Shown: piece by piece, positions 15,654 to 24,914 of the stretch
How the letters are laid out: each line of letters starts with the position of its first letter
Position numbering within the stretch: position 1 is the stretch's first letter
Assembly: GCA_946553045.1 (NCBI GenBank)
Contig: CAMNRO010000003.1
Coordinates: 62,001 to 126,000, forward strand
Direction: 5' to 3'
DNA from: an uncultured Porphyromonadaceae bacterium
GTDB lineage: Bacteria > Bacteroidota > Bacteroidia > Bacteroidales > Muribaculaceae
DNA length: 64,000 nt
The notes under the pieces: model-generated
What the model was told of the DNA's origin: nothing
Database searches by the model: none
What the model saw: only the letters and a program-made list of their open reading frames with translations
Position numbers and translations under genes: made by a program

Positions 15654-18535
15654 TAAAGGACATCAAATATGGTGGCTACACCGCTCAACCGTCTGACTAC
15701 GAATGTCAGGACGGCGACCTGGCCACTTCAATCAATCTCATAAATGAAGACGGCAACATCACTCCAATTCTTCAACCGAAGGTCGTTATGGAAATGCCGG
15801 AAGAAGGCAAGCATAAAATCGTGTTCATCCACGAAACAACTGCCTATAAGCATTACATCATATTTGATGAAACGACCAATAAATTACTTTGGAAAAACAA
15901 CGCTTATGGCTCTACAACCGAATTAGGATATACCTATGGCCTGTCGCATTGTAACGCTGTCGGCAACACCCTGATTGTGTTTACTGAAAGTGAGATGCGT
16001 TATTATTTGTGGAGCGATAGCAGTTATATCGACCTTGGTAATTCGCTGCCGCAGATTGATGTGTCGTTTGGTCTTATCGGACACCCACGACTGTTAAGTC
16101 AATCAGACGGCAAATTCACAATCAATTTTGCCGAGGGTATTGCAGAAGGTAACATACTCTCCGACTTCTCCGATGCGAATAAGACGCGAATAACTGAGCA
16201 AGTAATGGCGAAGCTCAACAAGTTTATCCGCGAGCAAACTATCGACAAAGGCCGGTTCTGCTTTCCATTCTTTGTACGCTATGCACTTCGATTGTTCGAC
16301 GGCTCTCTCGTTTGTCATTCTGCGCCTATCTTAATGAACCCGTCAACACGGCCGGCACCGTTGGTTATGTGGGGACGCGCTCATGGTAAGAATAGTTATA
16401 GCGAGGCTAACGACTGCGATATTATGATGGTAGCCGCGTCGCTCGATTATCAGGTATCGCATGGCAACGACTATTGGATGCTCGATAGGTGGAAAGACAT
16501 TATAAAGTCTATCGACGTTTTTATCTCGAAGCCGATATACACTTACGACCAAAACGGCAAGATTAGCAATCTTACCGATACCGACAACTTTCAGACCTCG
16601 TTTATCGGCAAACTCTATCACGACAAGTATCATCGTGGTGGAGCGGCAAATTTTCCTACGACGGTAACTGAGGACTGCATGGTCGGGCCAATCAGCGTTA
16701 GCGATAGCGCAGATTTCCTTTCTCGATATATGGAATGGTCTTACTCGCGAATATACCAGCTCTATTTTACCAACGCGCAAAATAGGCCGTATCCGGGCGA
16801 AACATTCCACCTCCCGGAATACACCGACGGCAAGAATGCCGAGAGTATAAGAAACTGCGCCACATTCTACCATTTGTATTCTATTTCTCTTGAAGACGCT
16901 AAAGCAACGACGCGAAAAGAAGTGCCTATCGAAAATGACTATTTGCAGTCGTTAACTTCGCGCGAGGTTATGACTGATGATTACCTCACGCATGATAGAC
17001 TCGTGGCTTCAACTTCTCAAGTGTATAACTCTCGTATAAATCTATCGGGTGTTAAACGACAACTATTCTCCGGCTTCTCGCCAGCGGCAATGTTTGCGCA
17101 CTGTGACCGACAGTTGTCGTCATATAGCGTTTCAGGCAACACAGTATCAATGTCTATCGTTTTTGGCTATGATAACATGAGCGCAACTGTGTATGTGAAA
17201 GAGGGCGGACAAACCTTTGCGCTTAACGCTTCGTCCGACTTTACCGCCCCTTGGGGGTCGGGCATTTACTATACAAGTCAGGAAGACGCAGACAATAAGG
17301 TTAATGGTAAACGACACAAAAAGTCATGGGGGTGCTACCTCTTTTATCCAAACGTTAACGCTGTAAAAATCGTAATAAGTAGTATTTATGGTAATGAGGA
17401 TAGCGGCAACCCTTATGGCATGGCTTCGATTGTAATAGATTTGAAGCCGCACGACTTTTTGAATGGTGCATTTGCGTTGCTTGATTATGATAGTGTCCGT
17501 GTTCATAATTACACATCCGGCTCGGTTCCAAGTGTAAACACATCGCCACAAACACTGCTCGACTGTGGCAACAAGATATATACTTCCGAGGTAAACAATC
17601 CGTTCTATTTCCCATTGCTTGGTATCAACACAGTTGGCACAGGCAAGATACTTGGAATGTCGACGGCGGCAAAGGCTCTTTCGGAAGGACAGTTCGGCCA
17701 ATTTCCTCTCTATGCTTTTACTGAAGATGGGGTGTGGGCTATGGAAGTAACTGAAACAGGAACATACAGGGCGAAACAACCCATTACGCGCGACGTATGT
17801 ATCAATCCTGACGGCATTACGCAAATAGACTCTGCTGTGTTGTTCCCCACCGACCGAGGCATTATGCTAATTTCCGGCTCTAATGCGTCTTGTATATCCG
17901 AGGCTATCAACAATGACGCTCCGTTCGATATAAATCAACTGCCTCACATGGCGGAGTTACACACTATGCTCGGCCACGAGGTTGATACTTGTTTACCTGT
18001 GCAGCCTTTTACGTCTTTCCTGAAAGGCTGTCGCATGATATACGACTATCCTCATCAACGTATCATCGTATATAACAAGGATTATACCTATGCATACGTC
18101 TTTTCGCTCAAAACAAAATTGTGGGGCATGATGTATTCGCAGATACGAGATAATGTAAACTCATATCCTGAAGCTCTTGCTGTAACGAACGACGGTAAGA
18201 TGATAAACTTTGCGCTGACCGACGGCCAGAGCATCGGCGGTCTGCTCGTTACTCGCCCCATGAAGCTCGACGCGGCCGATGTGTTAAAGACCGTCGACAC
18301 TATCATACAACGCGGCAATTTCCGCAAAGGCCATGTGCAGTCCCTTGTCTATGGTTCGCGTGACCTTTATAATTGGTCGCTCGTATGGTCGAGCAAAGAC
18401 CACTATCTGCGAGGCTTCCGGGGTACGCCGTATAAATATTTCCGTATTGCGCTGCTATGCAATCTTGCCGAAGATGAAAGTATCTACGGCGCAACTGTGC
18501 AATACGAGGTACGGAAGACAAACCAACCAAGATGA
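15650..18535 (+). CDS. putative virion-associated protein (beta-propeller/tail type)
   Basis: 961-aa ORF, beta-rich, repeated DGxxY-like motifs; located between the early block and the late block. Confidence 0.5.
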   Translation: MIKDIKYGGYTAQPSDYECQDGDLATSINLINEDGNITPILQPKVVMEMPEEGKHKIVFIHETTAYKHYIIFDETTNKLLWKNNAYGSTTELGYTYGLSHCNAVGNTLIVFTESEMRYYLWSDSSYIDLGNSLPQIDVSFGLIGHPRLLSQSDGKFTINFAEGIAEGNILSDFSDANKTRITEQVMAKLNKFIREQTIDKGRFCFPFFVRYALRLFDGSLVCHSAPILMNPSTRPAPLVMWGRAHGKNSYSEANDCDIMMVAASLDYQVSHGNDYWMLDRWKDIIKSIDVFISKPIYTYDQNGKISNLTDTDNFQTSFIGKLYHDKYHRGGAANFPTTVTEDCMVGPISVSDSADFLSRYMEWSYSRIYQLYFTNAQNRPYPGETFHLPEYTDGKNAESIRNCATFYHLYSISLEDAKATTRKEVPIENDYLQSLTSREVMTDDYLTHDRLVASTSQVYNSRINLSGVKRQLFSGFSPAAMFAHCDRQLSSYSVSGNTVSMSIVFGYDNMSATVYVKEGGQTFALNASSDFTAPWGSGIYYTSQEDADNKVNGKRHKKSWGCYLFYPNVNAVKIVISSIYGNEDSGNPYGMASIVIDLKPHDFLNGAFALLDYDSVRVHNYTSGSVPSVNTSPQTLLDCGNKIYTSEVNNPFYFPLLGINTVGTGKILGMSTAAKALSEGQFGQFPLYAFTEDGVWAMEVTETGTYRAKQPITRDVCINPDGITQIDSAVLFPTDRGIMLISGSNASCISEAINNDAPFDINQLPHMAELHTMLGHEVDTCLPVQPFTSFLKGCRMIYDYPHQRIIVYNKDYTYAYVFSLKTKLWGMMYSQIRDNVNSYPEALAVTNDGKMINFALTDGQSIGGLLVTRPMKLDAADVLKTVDTIIQRGNFRKGHVQSLVYGSRDLYNWSLVWSSKDHYLRGFRGTPYKYFRIALLCNLAEDESIYGATVQYEVRKTNQPR

Positions 18536-18559
18536 GCTTTTGAGAAATATGAATATGTG

Positions 18560-18591
18560 AAAGGCCGGAGCGCGTGAGCGTCCCGGCCTTT
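18560..18591. terminator. Bidirectional terminator between convergent genes
   Basis: AAAGGCCGG...CCGGCCTTT inverted repeat. Confidence 0.75.
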
Positions 18592-18592
18592 G

Positions 18593-19138
18593 TTAAAACA
18601 TTGATTGTCCACGTCGCAGTGGCTTTCGTCGGCCAAGCAATACACGTTTCATTCGTGCAGTGAGTAATTCCAATCGCTCTTTCCAGAACGGTTGTGCCGT
18701 CGGGCAAGTAGTTCCTAACCACTCCACCAGCACCCGGCATACAAAATAGTCGTGGATAAGTTCTCTCAATAGCAACACCGTAGTGCGCGAGAATTGTTTA
18801 GGCAATGTCAATTCTATCTCGTACCGCTCCGGCACCACCAGCTTATCATCGAGTTCTTCATCTTGTATGCAAGGTGTTTTGGTGTAGGGGTAAAGACTTT
18901 CTACGCATTCGGCATGGGCGAGGTTGAGTACACGGGTGGCAAGGTCTTCGTTACCGTCCTGTGATACATCAAAGACTTGATGCTTCAGGTGTTCATCTTC
19001 TGCGGGCATGAGGTCGCCGGTGACAAACGTGTAGTTCTCGATGTCATATAGCAACTCGTTTCGGAGAAATACAAGCGTGTTCTTTATCGGCTGCTCCTGT
19101 CCGTTGCCTCGTCCGTTGCCGTTATAGCAACAGGCCAT
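18593..19138 (-). CDS. hypothetical phage protein, paralog family A1
   Basis: MACCYNGNGRGNGQEQPIKNTLVFLRNELLYDIENY...; start trimmed from 19162. Confidence 0.6.
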   Translation of the reverse strand: MACCYNGNGRGNGQEQPIKNTLVFLRNELLYDIENYTFVTGDLMPAEDEHLKHQVFDVSQDGNEDLATRVLNLAHAECVESLYPYTKTPCIQDEELDDKLVVPERYEIELTLPKQFSRTTVLLLRELIHDYFVCRVLVEWLGTTCPTAQPFWKERLELLTARMKRVLLGRRKPLRRGQSMF

Positions 19139-19139
19139 A

Positions 19140-19646
19140 TCAGTTGCCCGAAGCGGCGGCACGGCGCATAGGACGGCTGCGCTTGCTCACGCTCTTGCGT
19201 ATGTTTTCGAGGCTTCGGGCGGCGAGGCTGGTGTAGTCGGCTGCGTCGGCCTTGTTGGTTACGAGATACCAATCACTGACGGCAGAGTTGCGTATGTAGT
19301 CATGTACGGCTTCTGCTATGCCGGCGGTGGCAGCTTCGTTGAAGTTGCTCGGCATGGTCAGCGATAACACGAGGTCTGCGGTTGCAGATATAAGTTCGTT
19401 GTCGGTGGTCTGGCCGTTCTCGGAGAGATACTCGGACAACTCGGTCTTTACTTCGCTGAATGCCTTTTTGATTGAGCGAAGTATTTTATCCTGATTTTCT
19501 TCGTCAAGCGAAGCGAACATACTTGCTACCTGCTTGTAGTTAGTGTCATCCTGAATGGTACGACCGCGCAGATAGGTTTCGTTCATGATGTCATAGAGCA
19601 ATTCGTCCATGAGGATTGTTGCGGTTACAGGTTTCTTTTGTGCCAT
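19140..19646 (-). CDS. hypothetical phage protein, paralog family A2
   Basis: 168-aa ORF; LLYDIMNETY and LSLTMPSNF...VHDYIRNSAVSDWYLVTNK shared with neighbours. Confidence 0.65.
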   Translation of the reverse strand: MAQKKPVTATILMDELLYDIMNETYLRGRTIQDDTNYKQVASMFASLDEENQDKILRSIKKAFSEVKTELSEYLSENGQTTDNELISATADLVLSLTMPSNFNEAATAGIAEAVHDYIRNSAVSDWYLVTNKADAADYTSLAARSLENIRKSVSKRSRPMRRAAASGN

Positions 19647-19651
19647 AGTTC

Positions 19652-20161
19652 TTAATTATTGGGGTCTGTTAATATTGGAATGTCGGGGATAATCGGGTGA
19701 ATTGGCGGCTCCCTGTTCGGGCGGCGCGGACGCTTGCGAGAGTAGAGCTTACGCAACACATCGTCCATCATGTTTGCGGCCTCGGATAAATAACTCTCGG
19801 CCTCGGCTTTGTTGCTGAACTTATACCAACGGCCAACAATGGCCGATATAAAGTAGCTTGTCAGTGCGGCCTGTACGCTTGGATTAAGCACTTGGTCGTA
19901 GCTCTTTGACACATGGAGCGTCACTCGATAGTCGCTGTTCATCGAGCTTGCCGTCTCAAGCATTTCCTTGAGTTGGTCGTTGGCGACGGCGACGGCTTCT
20001 TCCCAAAATCGCTGAAGGCTCTTTTGGTCTTCGTCGGTTATAAGGATACGCTCATAAGCGTTCTCGTCCGCGTCGGTCATCTTATCTCCTGTATAGCCCG
20101 AAGTCTTTGCAACCTCGTTCCATACGTTTGCCTTGTTGACTGTTAATGTGATTGTGGGCAT
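19652..20161 (-). CDS. hypothetical phage protein, paralog family A3
   Basis: MPTITLTVNKANVWNEVAK...; VTLHVSKSY...LTSYFISAIVGRWYKFSNK; start trimmed from 20260. Confidence 0.65.
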   Translation of the reverse strand: MPTITLTVNKANVWNEVAKTSGYTGDKMTDADENAYERILITDEDQKSLQRFWEEAVAVANDQLKEMLETASSMNSDYRVTLHVSKSYDQVLNPSVQAALTSYFISAIVGRWYKFSNKAEAESYLSEAANMMDDVLRKLYSRKRPRRPNREPPIHPIIPDIPILTDPNN

Positions 20162-20163
20162 GA

Positions 20164-20694
20164 TTAAAAGGATTTGAAAGAGTAAGTAATTCCGGCTCCG
20201 ATATATGGTTGCACTCCTTTCGGCGTGATAGCAAAACCGGCTGTAACACCTAAATGCCAACGTTTAGGCTTCGCCGGTGGCAGCGTTACGGTCGTATAGT
20301 CATGTCGGGTAAATGTGTGTATGCTGTCAAGATTGGCAGCATATCCGCTTATCCACAAATGATAGGTGCTGTTCTGATATTCCTTTTGGGTAATCGGTAT
20401 AACGACATTTACGCTGTCGGTCGCGGTCGTGAAGGTTACTTCATTACCGACGCTGGCGGTTGTGTCCACCGGCAGTCGGTGTGTCTCGTAACGCACCACG
20501 ACACTATCCCTTGCCACAGGATAGTAGTATGGGATAGTGTCGTAGATTGTAACCGTTTCCTCCGTTGGCTCGGTAGCGGTCTTTCCGCATTGTTTGAGAT
20601 TTTGGGCGATGTAGACACACGTCGCGAGTATCAACAGGAGTTTGACCCAATCCATGACTTTACGGATTACTTTGCGTATAGAGTCGCTTCTCAT
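20164..20694 (-). CDS. membrane-anchored envelope protein, possible spanin-like
   Basis: Single N-terminal TM, periplasmic extension, C-terminal GVTAGFAITPKGVQPYIGAGITYSF; in lysis cluster. Confidence 0.5.
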   Translation of the reverse strand: MRSDSIRKVIRKVMDWVKLLLILATCVYIAQNLKQCGKTATEPTEETVTIYDTIPYYYPVARDSVVVRYETHRLPVDTTASVGNEVTFTTATDSVNVVIPITQKEYQNSTYHLWISGYAANLDSIHTFTRHDYTTVTLPPAKPKRWHLGVTAGFAITPKGVQPYIGAGITYSFKSF

Positions 20695-21344
20695 TTGTTA
20701 GGCTTGCTTATATAAGACATGATGCCGTCGGCATGGAGTCGGACGATTGCGTTCTTGCCCTCTCTCGACAGCAGAAAATCCACGTCGGCCTTATTGTCCT
20801 GAAATAGCGACTCGGTAAGCACGGCAGCACACTTCGTTCCTGTCAGCACTGTAAATCGAGCTTCATAGTCCGGGTCGCCGTCGCTCCAATCGGCACGTAT
20901 AGGGCGTTGCTTGCTGTCATATTCTCCTTTGCGTTGTAGCAGGGGGAAGTTGTCTATGTATGGTTTGAGCCATTCATTGGCTGCGTTCCATATCTCGGTG
21001 GCAAGAGTATCGGATTTAGTCTTGCCGGGCGACGTATACACACACCAGCCGCCGGCCGACTTCCATTTGCCGTCATCTCCGGCAGCGTTGGAGTGTATCG
21101 ACACAAGCAGTACATTGTCCTTGCCGTGCTTGTCGCATATCGTATTGACGCGGCGGCAACGCTCTGATAGCTTCACGTCCGTTTCCTCGGTTACAATGAG
21201 CCTCGCGTCATATCCGCAATTCTTCAGGAAATTGCAGAGCAGACCGGCAATTTCTCTCGACCATTTGTATTCGAGCAGTCGCTTGTCGGGGCTGCATTTA
21301 CCGGCGGTGTCTATGCCGTGGCCGTTGTCTATTAAGATAATCAT
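20691..21344 (-). CDS. N-acetylmuramoyl-L-alanine amidase (endolysin)
   Basis: IILIDNGHGIDTAGK...VLLVSIHSNAAG...VLTESLFQDN: Amidase_3 motifs. Confidence 0.85.
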   Translation of the reverse strand: MIILIDNGHGIDTAGKCSPDKRLLEYKWSREIAGLLCNFLKNCGYDARLIVTEETDVKLSERCRRVNTICDKHGKDNVLLVSIHSNAAGDDGKWKSAGGWCVYTSPGKTKSDTLATEIWNAANEWLKPYIDNFPLLQRKGEYDSKQRPIRADWSDGDPDYEARFTVLTGTKCAAVLTESLFQDNKADVDFLLSREGKNAIVRLHADGIMSYISKPNK

Positions 21345-21348
21345 CGGG

Positions 21349-21810
21349 TTAATCGTTTTGTGGGTTGGGTTCTTTTAATTTCTTGCTCTCGCCGAGAACG
21401 AGCTGGGCTACCAATTTGGCTATGTCCTCTTTGTTCTCGATTACGATATTCATAGTGCGCTCGGCTTTGCGAAGTTCTGCCTTTGTCCATGATTTCTCGC
21501 GGACGCTCTTAAACTCGCAGAACAGGCAATACGCCGACCACAACATCGAGAAGAATGGCGCAGGCAATATCACGCTCGCGATTAAGTCAATGCACATAAG
21601 CACGGCAAAGGGCGTGAAATACTTCTTGCCTTTCTCGCAAGTCTTTTTGTAGCCTGTACTTGTTGTGGCTTGTCCAAGCAGACGTGCTTTCTTGACCCCG
21701 AAAATGAGGTCAACAAGCATGGCAAACAACATACCACCTACACACAGGCAGATAATCACTATATGATGATAGAGGTGGTCGTGCAATAAAAATCTAACGG
21801 CTTCTTCCAT
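21349..21810 (-). CDS. phage holin family protein
   Basis: Multi-TM, next to amidase; GMLFAMLVDLIFGVKKARLLGQATTSTGYKKTCEK. Confidence 0.75.
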   Translation of the reverse strand: MEEAVRFLLHDHLYHHIVIICLCVGGMLFAMLVDLIFGVKKARLLGQATTSTGYKKTCEKGKKYFTPFAVLMCIDLIASVILPAPFFSMLWSAYCLFCEFKSVREKSWTKAELRKAERTMNIVIENKEDIAKLVAQLVLGESKKLKEPNPQND

Positions 21811-21836
21811 TTTGTGATAATATCGGTTTTGATGTT

Positions 21837-21844
21837 CAAAGATA
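21837..21844 (-). promoter_or_regulatory. candidate Bacteroidetes -7 box (TATCTTTG on - strand)
   Basis: CAAAGATA on + strand matches TAnnTTTG reversed, about 30 bp upstream of the holin start. Confidence 0.35.
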
Positions 21845-21874
21845 GGCTGTACTCCTGAAACCGCTGTGTTAACT

Positions 21875-22357
21875 TTATCCGTTCAAGGCCACAATGGTAA
21901 TCAGGTCTATGAATAGGTTGTAAAGCAGACCGGCCTCTACCCAAAACAGGAAATGTTTATGATCGAGGACGGCAATGCACAGCCCAATTATGGCAATCCA
22001 AGGACAGCCGGTTGTGAGTATGAGCCATGCGAGGGCGCAAATACCAAGCACAGTGGCGGCGGTGGCGTGTATCTTGCCAATCATTTCTTCTCGGAATGCC
22101 GGGGCAGACGCTACAAATAGAGTGGCGGCCACGATAAAGAATGCCACAAACTGATAATTCTCCGGCGTGTTGTTCATCAGCGGCACAAGTGCGCACAAGC
22201 CTGTGAGCGATATGGCCGTAGGAAATATCCATTTCTTTTCGGTCTTGTAGTAGGTGGCACTGATAGAGGCCGGAACACCAAGAGAGTTGATGTAGGCCGT
22301 GAGGTATAGGGTCATTATGAGGCACGACACCGATACTGCGATAAGTTCTAAAATCAT
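21875..22357 (-). CDS. multi-pass membrane protein
   Basis: 160-aa ORF with about five hydrophobic helices. Confidence 0.6.
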   Translation of the reverse strand: MILELIAVSVSCLIMTLYLTAYINSLGVPASISATYYKTEKKWIFPTAISLTGLCALVPLMNNTPENYQFVAFFIVAATLFVASAPAFREEMIGKIHATAATVLGICALAWLILTTGCPWIAIIGLCIAVLDHKHFLFWVEAGLLYNLFIDLITIVALNG

Positions 22358-22378
22358 GATGTGATAATGATTGATTGG

Positions 22379-22876
22379 TTACTGTACTGTCTTGTATGCT
22401 TCCAAGTCGCCAAGCTCGTTGATAGCCGTCCACTCCGCTTTGCTGACTGCGGTCTTGTGTGCAGCGATGCCGGCGGCGACTTCTCCGATTTGTTCAGGGG
22501 TGGTAAATGTGAACACCGACGGAATGCCCTCTGCCGACGAGCCAAGATTTATCTCGATAGGCAACTCCATGAAGCCGCCCTGCAAGCCGACAATGATGCC
22601 TGTAAGGTCGCTCTTGCGCTCCTCGGTGTACTCGACTGTGAGGCCGTTCCATTTCAAGCCATAGCGTAGCTGAAACTCGCTCTCCTGTTTGATAGCGTTG
22701 ATGATTGCCGTTTTGATTTCGTCGAGTGTTGGCCGGTGCGTGAAACGCTGTCGCCAATTCCAGCCTGTTTCCGAAGCTTCATCGTCCTTGCCGAAGCCGT
22801 AGATTATCTCCCATTTGTTGCGGCCGACTTTATAAAGCCCGTCCTGCCGCTTCGGGCTACCATAAACTTTTTCCAT
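22379..22876 (-). CDS. hypothetical phage protein (tail-fibre-chaperone-like)
   Basis: 165-aa ORF downstream of the RT; PTLDEIKTAIINAIKQES segment. Confidence 0.45.
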   Translation of the reverse strand: MEKVYGSPKRQDGLYKVGRNKWEIIYGFGKDDEASETGWNWRQRFTHRPTLDEIKTAIINAIKQESEFQLRYGLKWNGLTVEYTEERKSDLTGIIVGLQGGFMELPIEINLGSSAEGIPSVFTFTTPEQIGEVAAGIAAHKTAVSKAEWTAINELGDLEAYKTVQ

Positions 22877-22884
22877 AGTGGTGC

Positions 22885-24597
22885 TTATTTAGTATAGGGT
22901 TGGATGTTGAGCTGTGAAAAGAGAGAGTTGAGTTCCTCGTCGGTCGGCGGTGTATGACCGAATTTCGTGGCAGATGTGAAATTGGCTTTTGGGTATTGTG
23001 TCGAGTAGTCCATTTCTATCGACATGAAGCATGGCAGTTCATTGTCTTTTTCAAGCTGTTCAAGTATGCTCCACAATTCACGGTCGCCGGTCCACATCTT
23101 GCGAAGTGCGCCACGATATATGATTTGGCATAGATATTTGGGCTTGGGCTTTTGCACGAGGTCGGTGTTCAACCCCTTCAGGTCGGCATCCTGTAACCGA
23201 CGTTGATATTCTTCGGTTTCTCGGCGAGGGATTAATTCTCTCTCGAAGTCAACGAGGATAAAGGGTTGTTTGTCTAATTCTCGCGGGCTTATCTTTGAGC
23301 CTTTAAAGTTCTTTTTGCCGTCGAGCGATGTCGGGGCGATTTTCAATTCTCCGAAGTCTTTCACTTTTCTCTTGTGTTTTAGTTTCTTGTATTCTTGTGG
23401 GGTAATTAGCTTTTTCAGTAAGTGGCGACAGTCTGCATGAGCGGCCATGCCGAAGAATGAGCCTATAAGTGACTGTCTGCGTTTGCGCGACTTCACTTCT
23501 TTTATCTTCCTGGCAAACTTCTTTTTGGTGCGTTTCCTGATACGGGAGTACACTGCACGCTCCGGCTTGCTGTCATCAACGAAGGTGTTGTAGCCTAAAT
23601 AGTCAATGCCGACTGTGAGCGGCCTGACTGCTTCGCTCGGTTTGATAGTCAGCTCTAACTCGTCAAGCAGAGATTTAAGATAGTCGCGCAGTTGCCACAA
23701 CTCTTTTTTTGTCTTGGCTATGATTACTATGTCGTCGCAATAACGGTAGTAGTGATAGCGTATCTCTTTACCTTTGATTTTGACTTTGCCAGCACCTTTG
23801 ACGGCAACATCGGCCTCTCCCTCAACCTCGATTTCGTGGTGGCTGACCTTTTCGCACATTTTGTGATCTACGTCGCTCAGGAATAAGTTGGCGAGGCACT
23901 GCGACGAGCGTAGACCTTTCGACAACCCACGAAGCAAAAGCGTTATGAAATTGTCGAGCATATTCAGGACTAAAATGTCGCTTATATACAGCCTGACTTT
24001 CCGTTTCATGCGCCATTGTATTATATGGTCATAGAAGCCGAGAATATCGCATTGATAGAAATTCTGCATATTCTCTTGGTCGCATACTAAATCTTCTTCG
24101 ATGATTTGATGAAGCCAGTGCATACCACGACCTTTAATGCTGGCCGCTGTGTTTTTAATGAGCGTTGGGTGTAGATGTCGCTCGACGGGTACCATTACGG
24201 CATGACAGCCGACACGGTGGTAGACATAAGGGCATTGGCACACCCTCACTTTTGGGCCGTCCGTTACGGTTATCTCGCGTATGTCGTCAGGTGTTATCCT
24301 GAACGAGCCGTTTTTCAGCTCCTGTTCAAGCCTCTTACAGTATTCGGCCTTTTTAGGCCACATATGTTTCCTTTGGCTCGCGTTCTCAAGGTGGCTTATC
24401 ACATAGTCGAAACTTTCAGATATGTTGACCGGGTCGGCAATCTCGTTGATGAGGTTGTCGATTGGAAATACATCCTTGACAGGATTGTCGAGGGCTGTAT
24501 CAATCATATATGGTATTTTTTCTACGTTCATAAGGCCTTCAGGCGCTTCAGTTATGTTCCGGCTTTCTTCCTTGCGGAGAGGGTTGCCGAGGCTCAA
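22885..24597 (-). CDS. DGR reverse transcriptase
   Basis: YRYCDDIVIIAKTKKEL catalytic YxDD box; GLRSSQCLANLFLSDVDHKM matches the DGR-RT GxxxSQ motif; GIDYLGYNTF; next to template repeat. Confidence 0.95.
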   Translation of the reverse strand: MSLGNPLRKEESRNITEAPEGLMNVEKIPYMIDTALDNPVKDVFPIDNLINEIADPVNISESFDYVISHLENASQRKHMWPKKAEYCKRLEQELKNGSFRITPDDIREITVTDGPKVRVCQCPYVYHRVGCHAVMVPVERHLHPTLIKNTAASIKGRGMHWLHQIIEEDLVCDQENMQNFYQCDILGFYDHIIQWRMKRKVRLYISDILVLNMLDNFITLLLRGLSKGLRSSQCLANLFLSDVDHKMCEKVSHHEIEVEGEADVAVKGAGKVKIKGKEIRYHYYRYCDDIVIIAKTKKELWQLRDYLKSLLDELELTIKPSEAVRPLTVGIDYLGYNTFVDDSKPERAVYSRIRKRTKKKFARKIKEVKSRKRRQSLIGSFFGMAAHADCRHLLKKLITPQEYKKLKHKRKVKDFGELKIAPTSLDGKKNFKGSKISPRELDKQPFILVDFERELIPRRETEEYQRRLQDADLKGLNTDLVQKPKPKYLCQIIYRGALRKMWTGDRELWSILEQLEKDNELPCFMSIEMDYSTQYPKANFTSATKFGHTPPTDEELNSLFSQLNIQPYTK

Positions 24598-24688
24598 GTC
24601 CCTCGCAGATTGCGTCGCCCAACTCGTGAGCTTTGCAGGGTCATACGATTATATAGTCCAAAGGGGCATTTGATTTGCGCATTAATGT

Positions 24689-24800
24689 GAGCCGCGCGCC
24701 GTTGTTCGTGTTCGAGTTCGAAGAAACGTTGTTCGCGTTCGAGTAAACGAGACCGCCATTCGCATTCGCAGAGTTGTTCGCACGACCAACGACACGGCAC
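24689..24800 (-). repeat. DGR template repeat (TR)
   Basis: Non-coding 112-nt near-repeat of VR1 and VR2, 24 adenines in 11 AAY codons plus TAC and ACG, located between target gene and RT. Confidence 0.95.
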
Positions 24801-24881
24801 CGGGGACTTTCTACCTTTTTCGCCTACGCTTTCGCGTGACGTATTACGTTAAACTTTTAGTTACTTATCTCTGGGTAATGA

Positions 24882-24906
24882 CCCCGACCGCTTGACGCGG
24901 CCGGGG
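24882..24906 (-). terminator. GC hairpin downstream of VR2 gene
   Basis: - strand CCCCGGCCG-CGTCAAG-CGGTCGGGG (one G-U), no U-tract. Confidence 0.55.
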
Positions 24907-24914
24907 AATAATAG

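Noticed and set aside
22379-22876. 165-aa gene next to the RT considered as Avd
   Set aside because: Sequence looks like a phage tail-region protein rather than a small basic helical bundle.
24594-24800. 68-aa - strand ORF overlapping the template repeat (MPCRWSCEQLCECEWRSRLLEREQ...)
   Set aside because: It is an off-frame translation of the TR; the TR is functionally non-coding and this frame is not the one used by VR1 or VR2.
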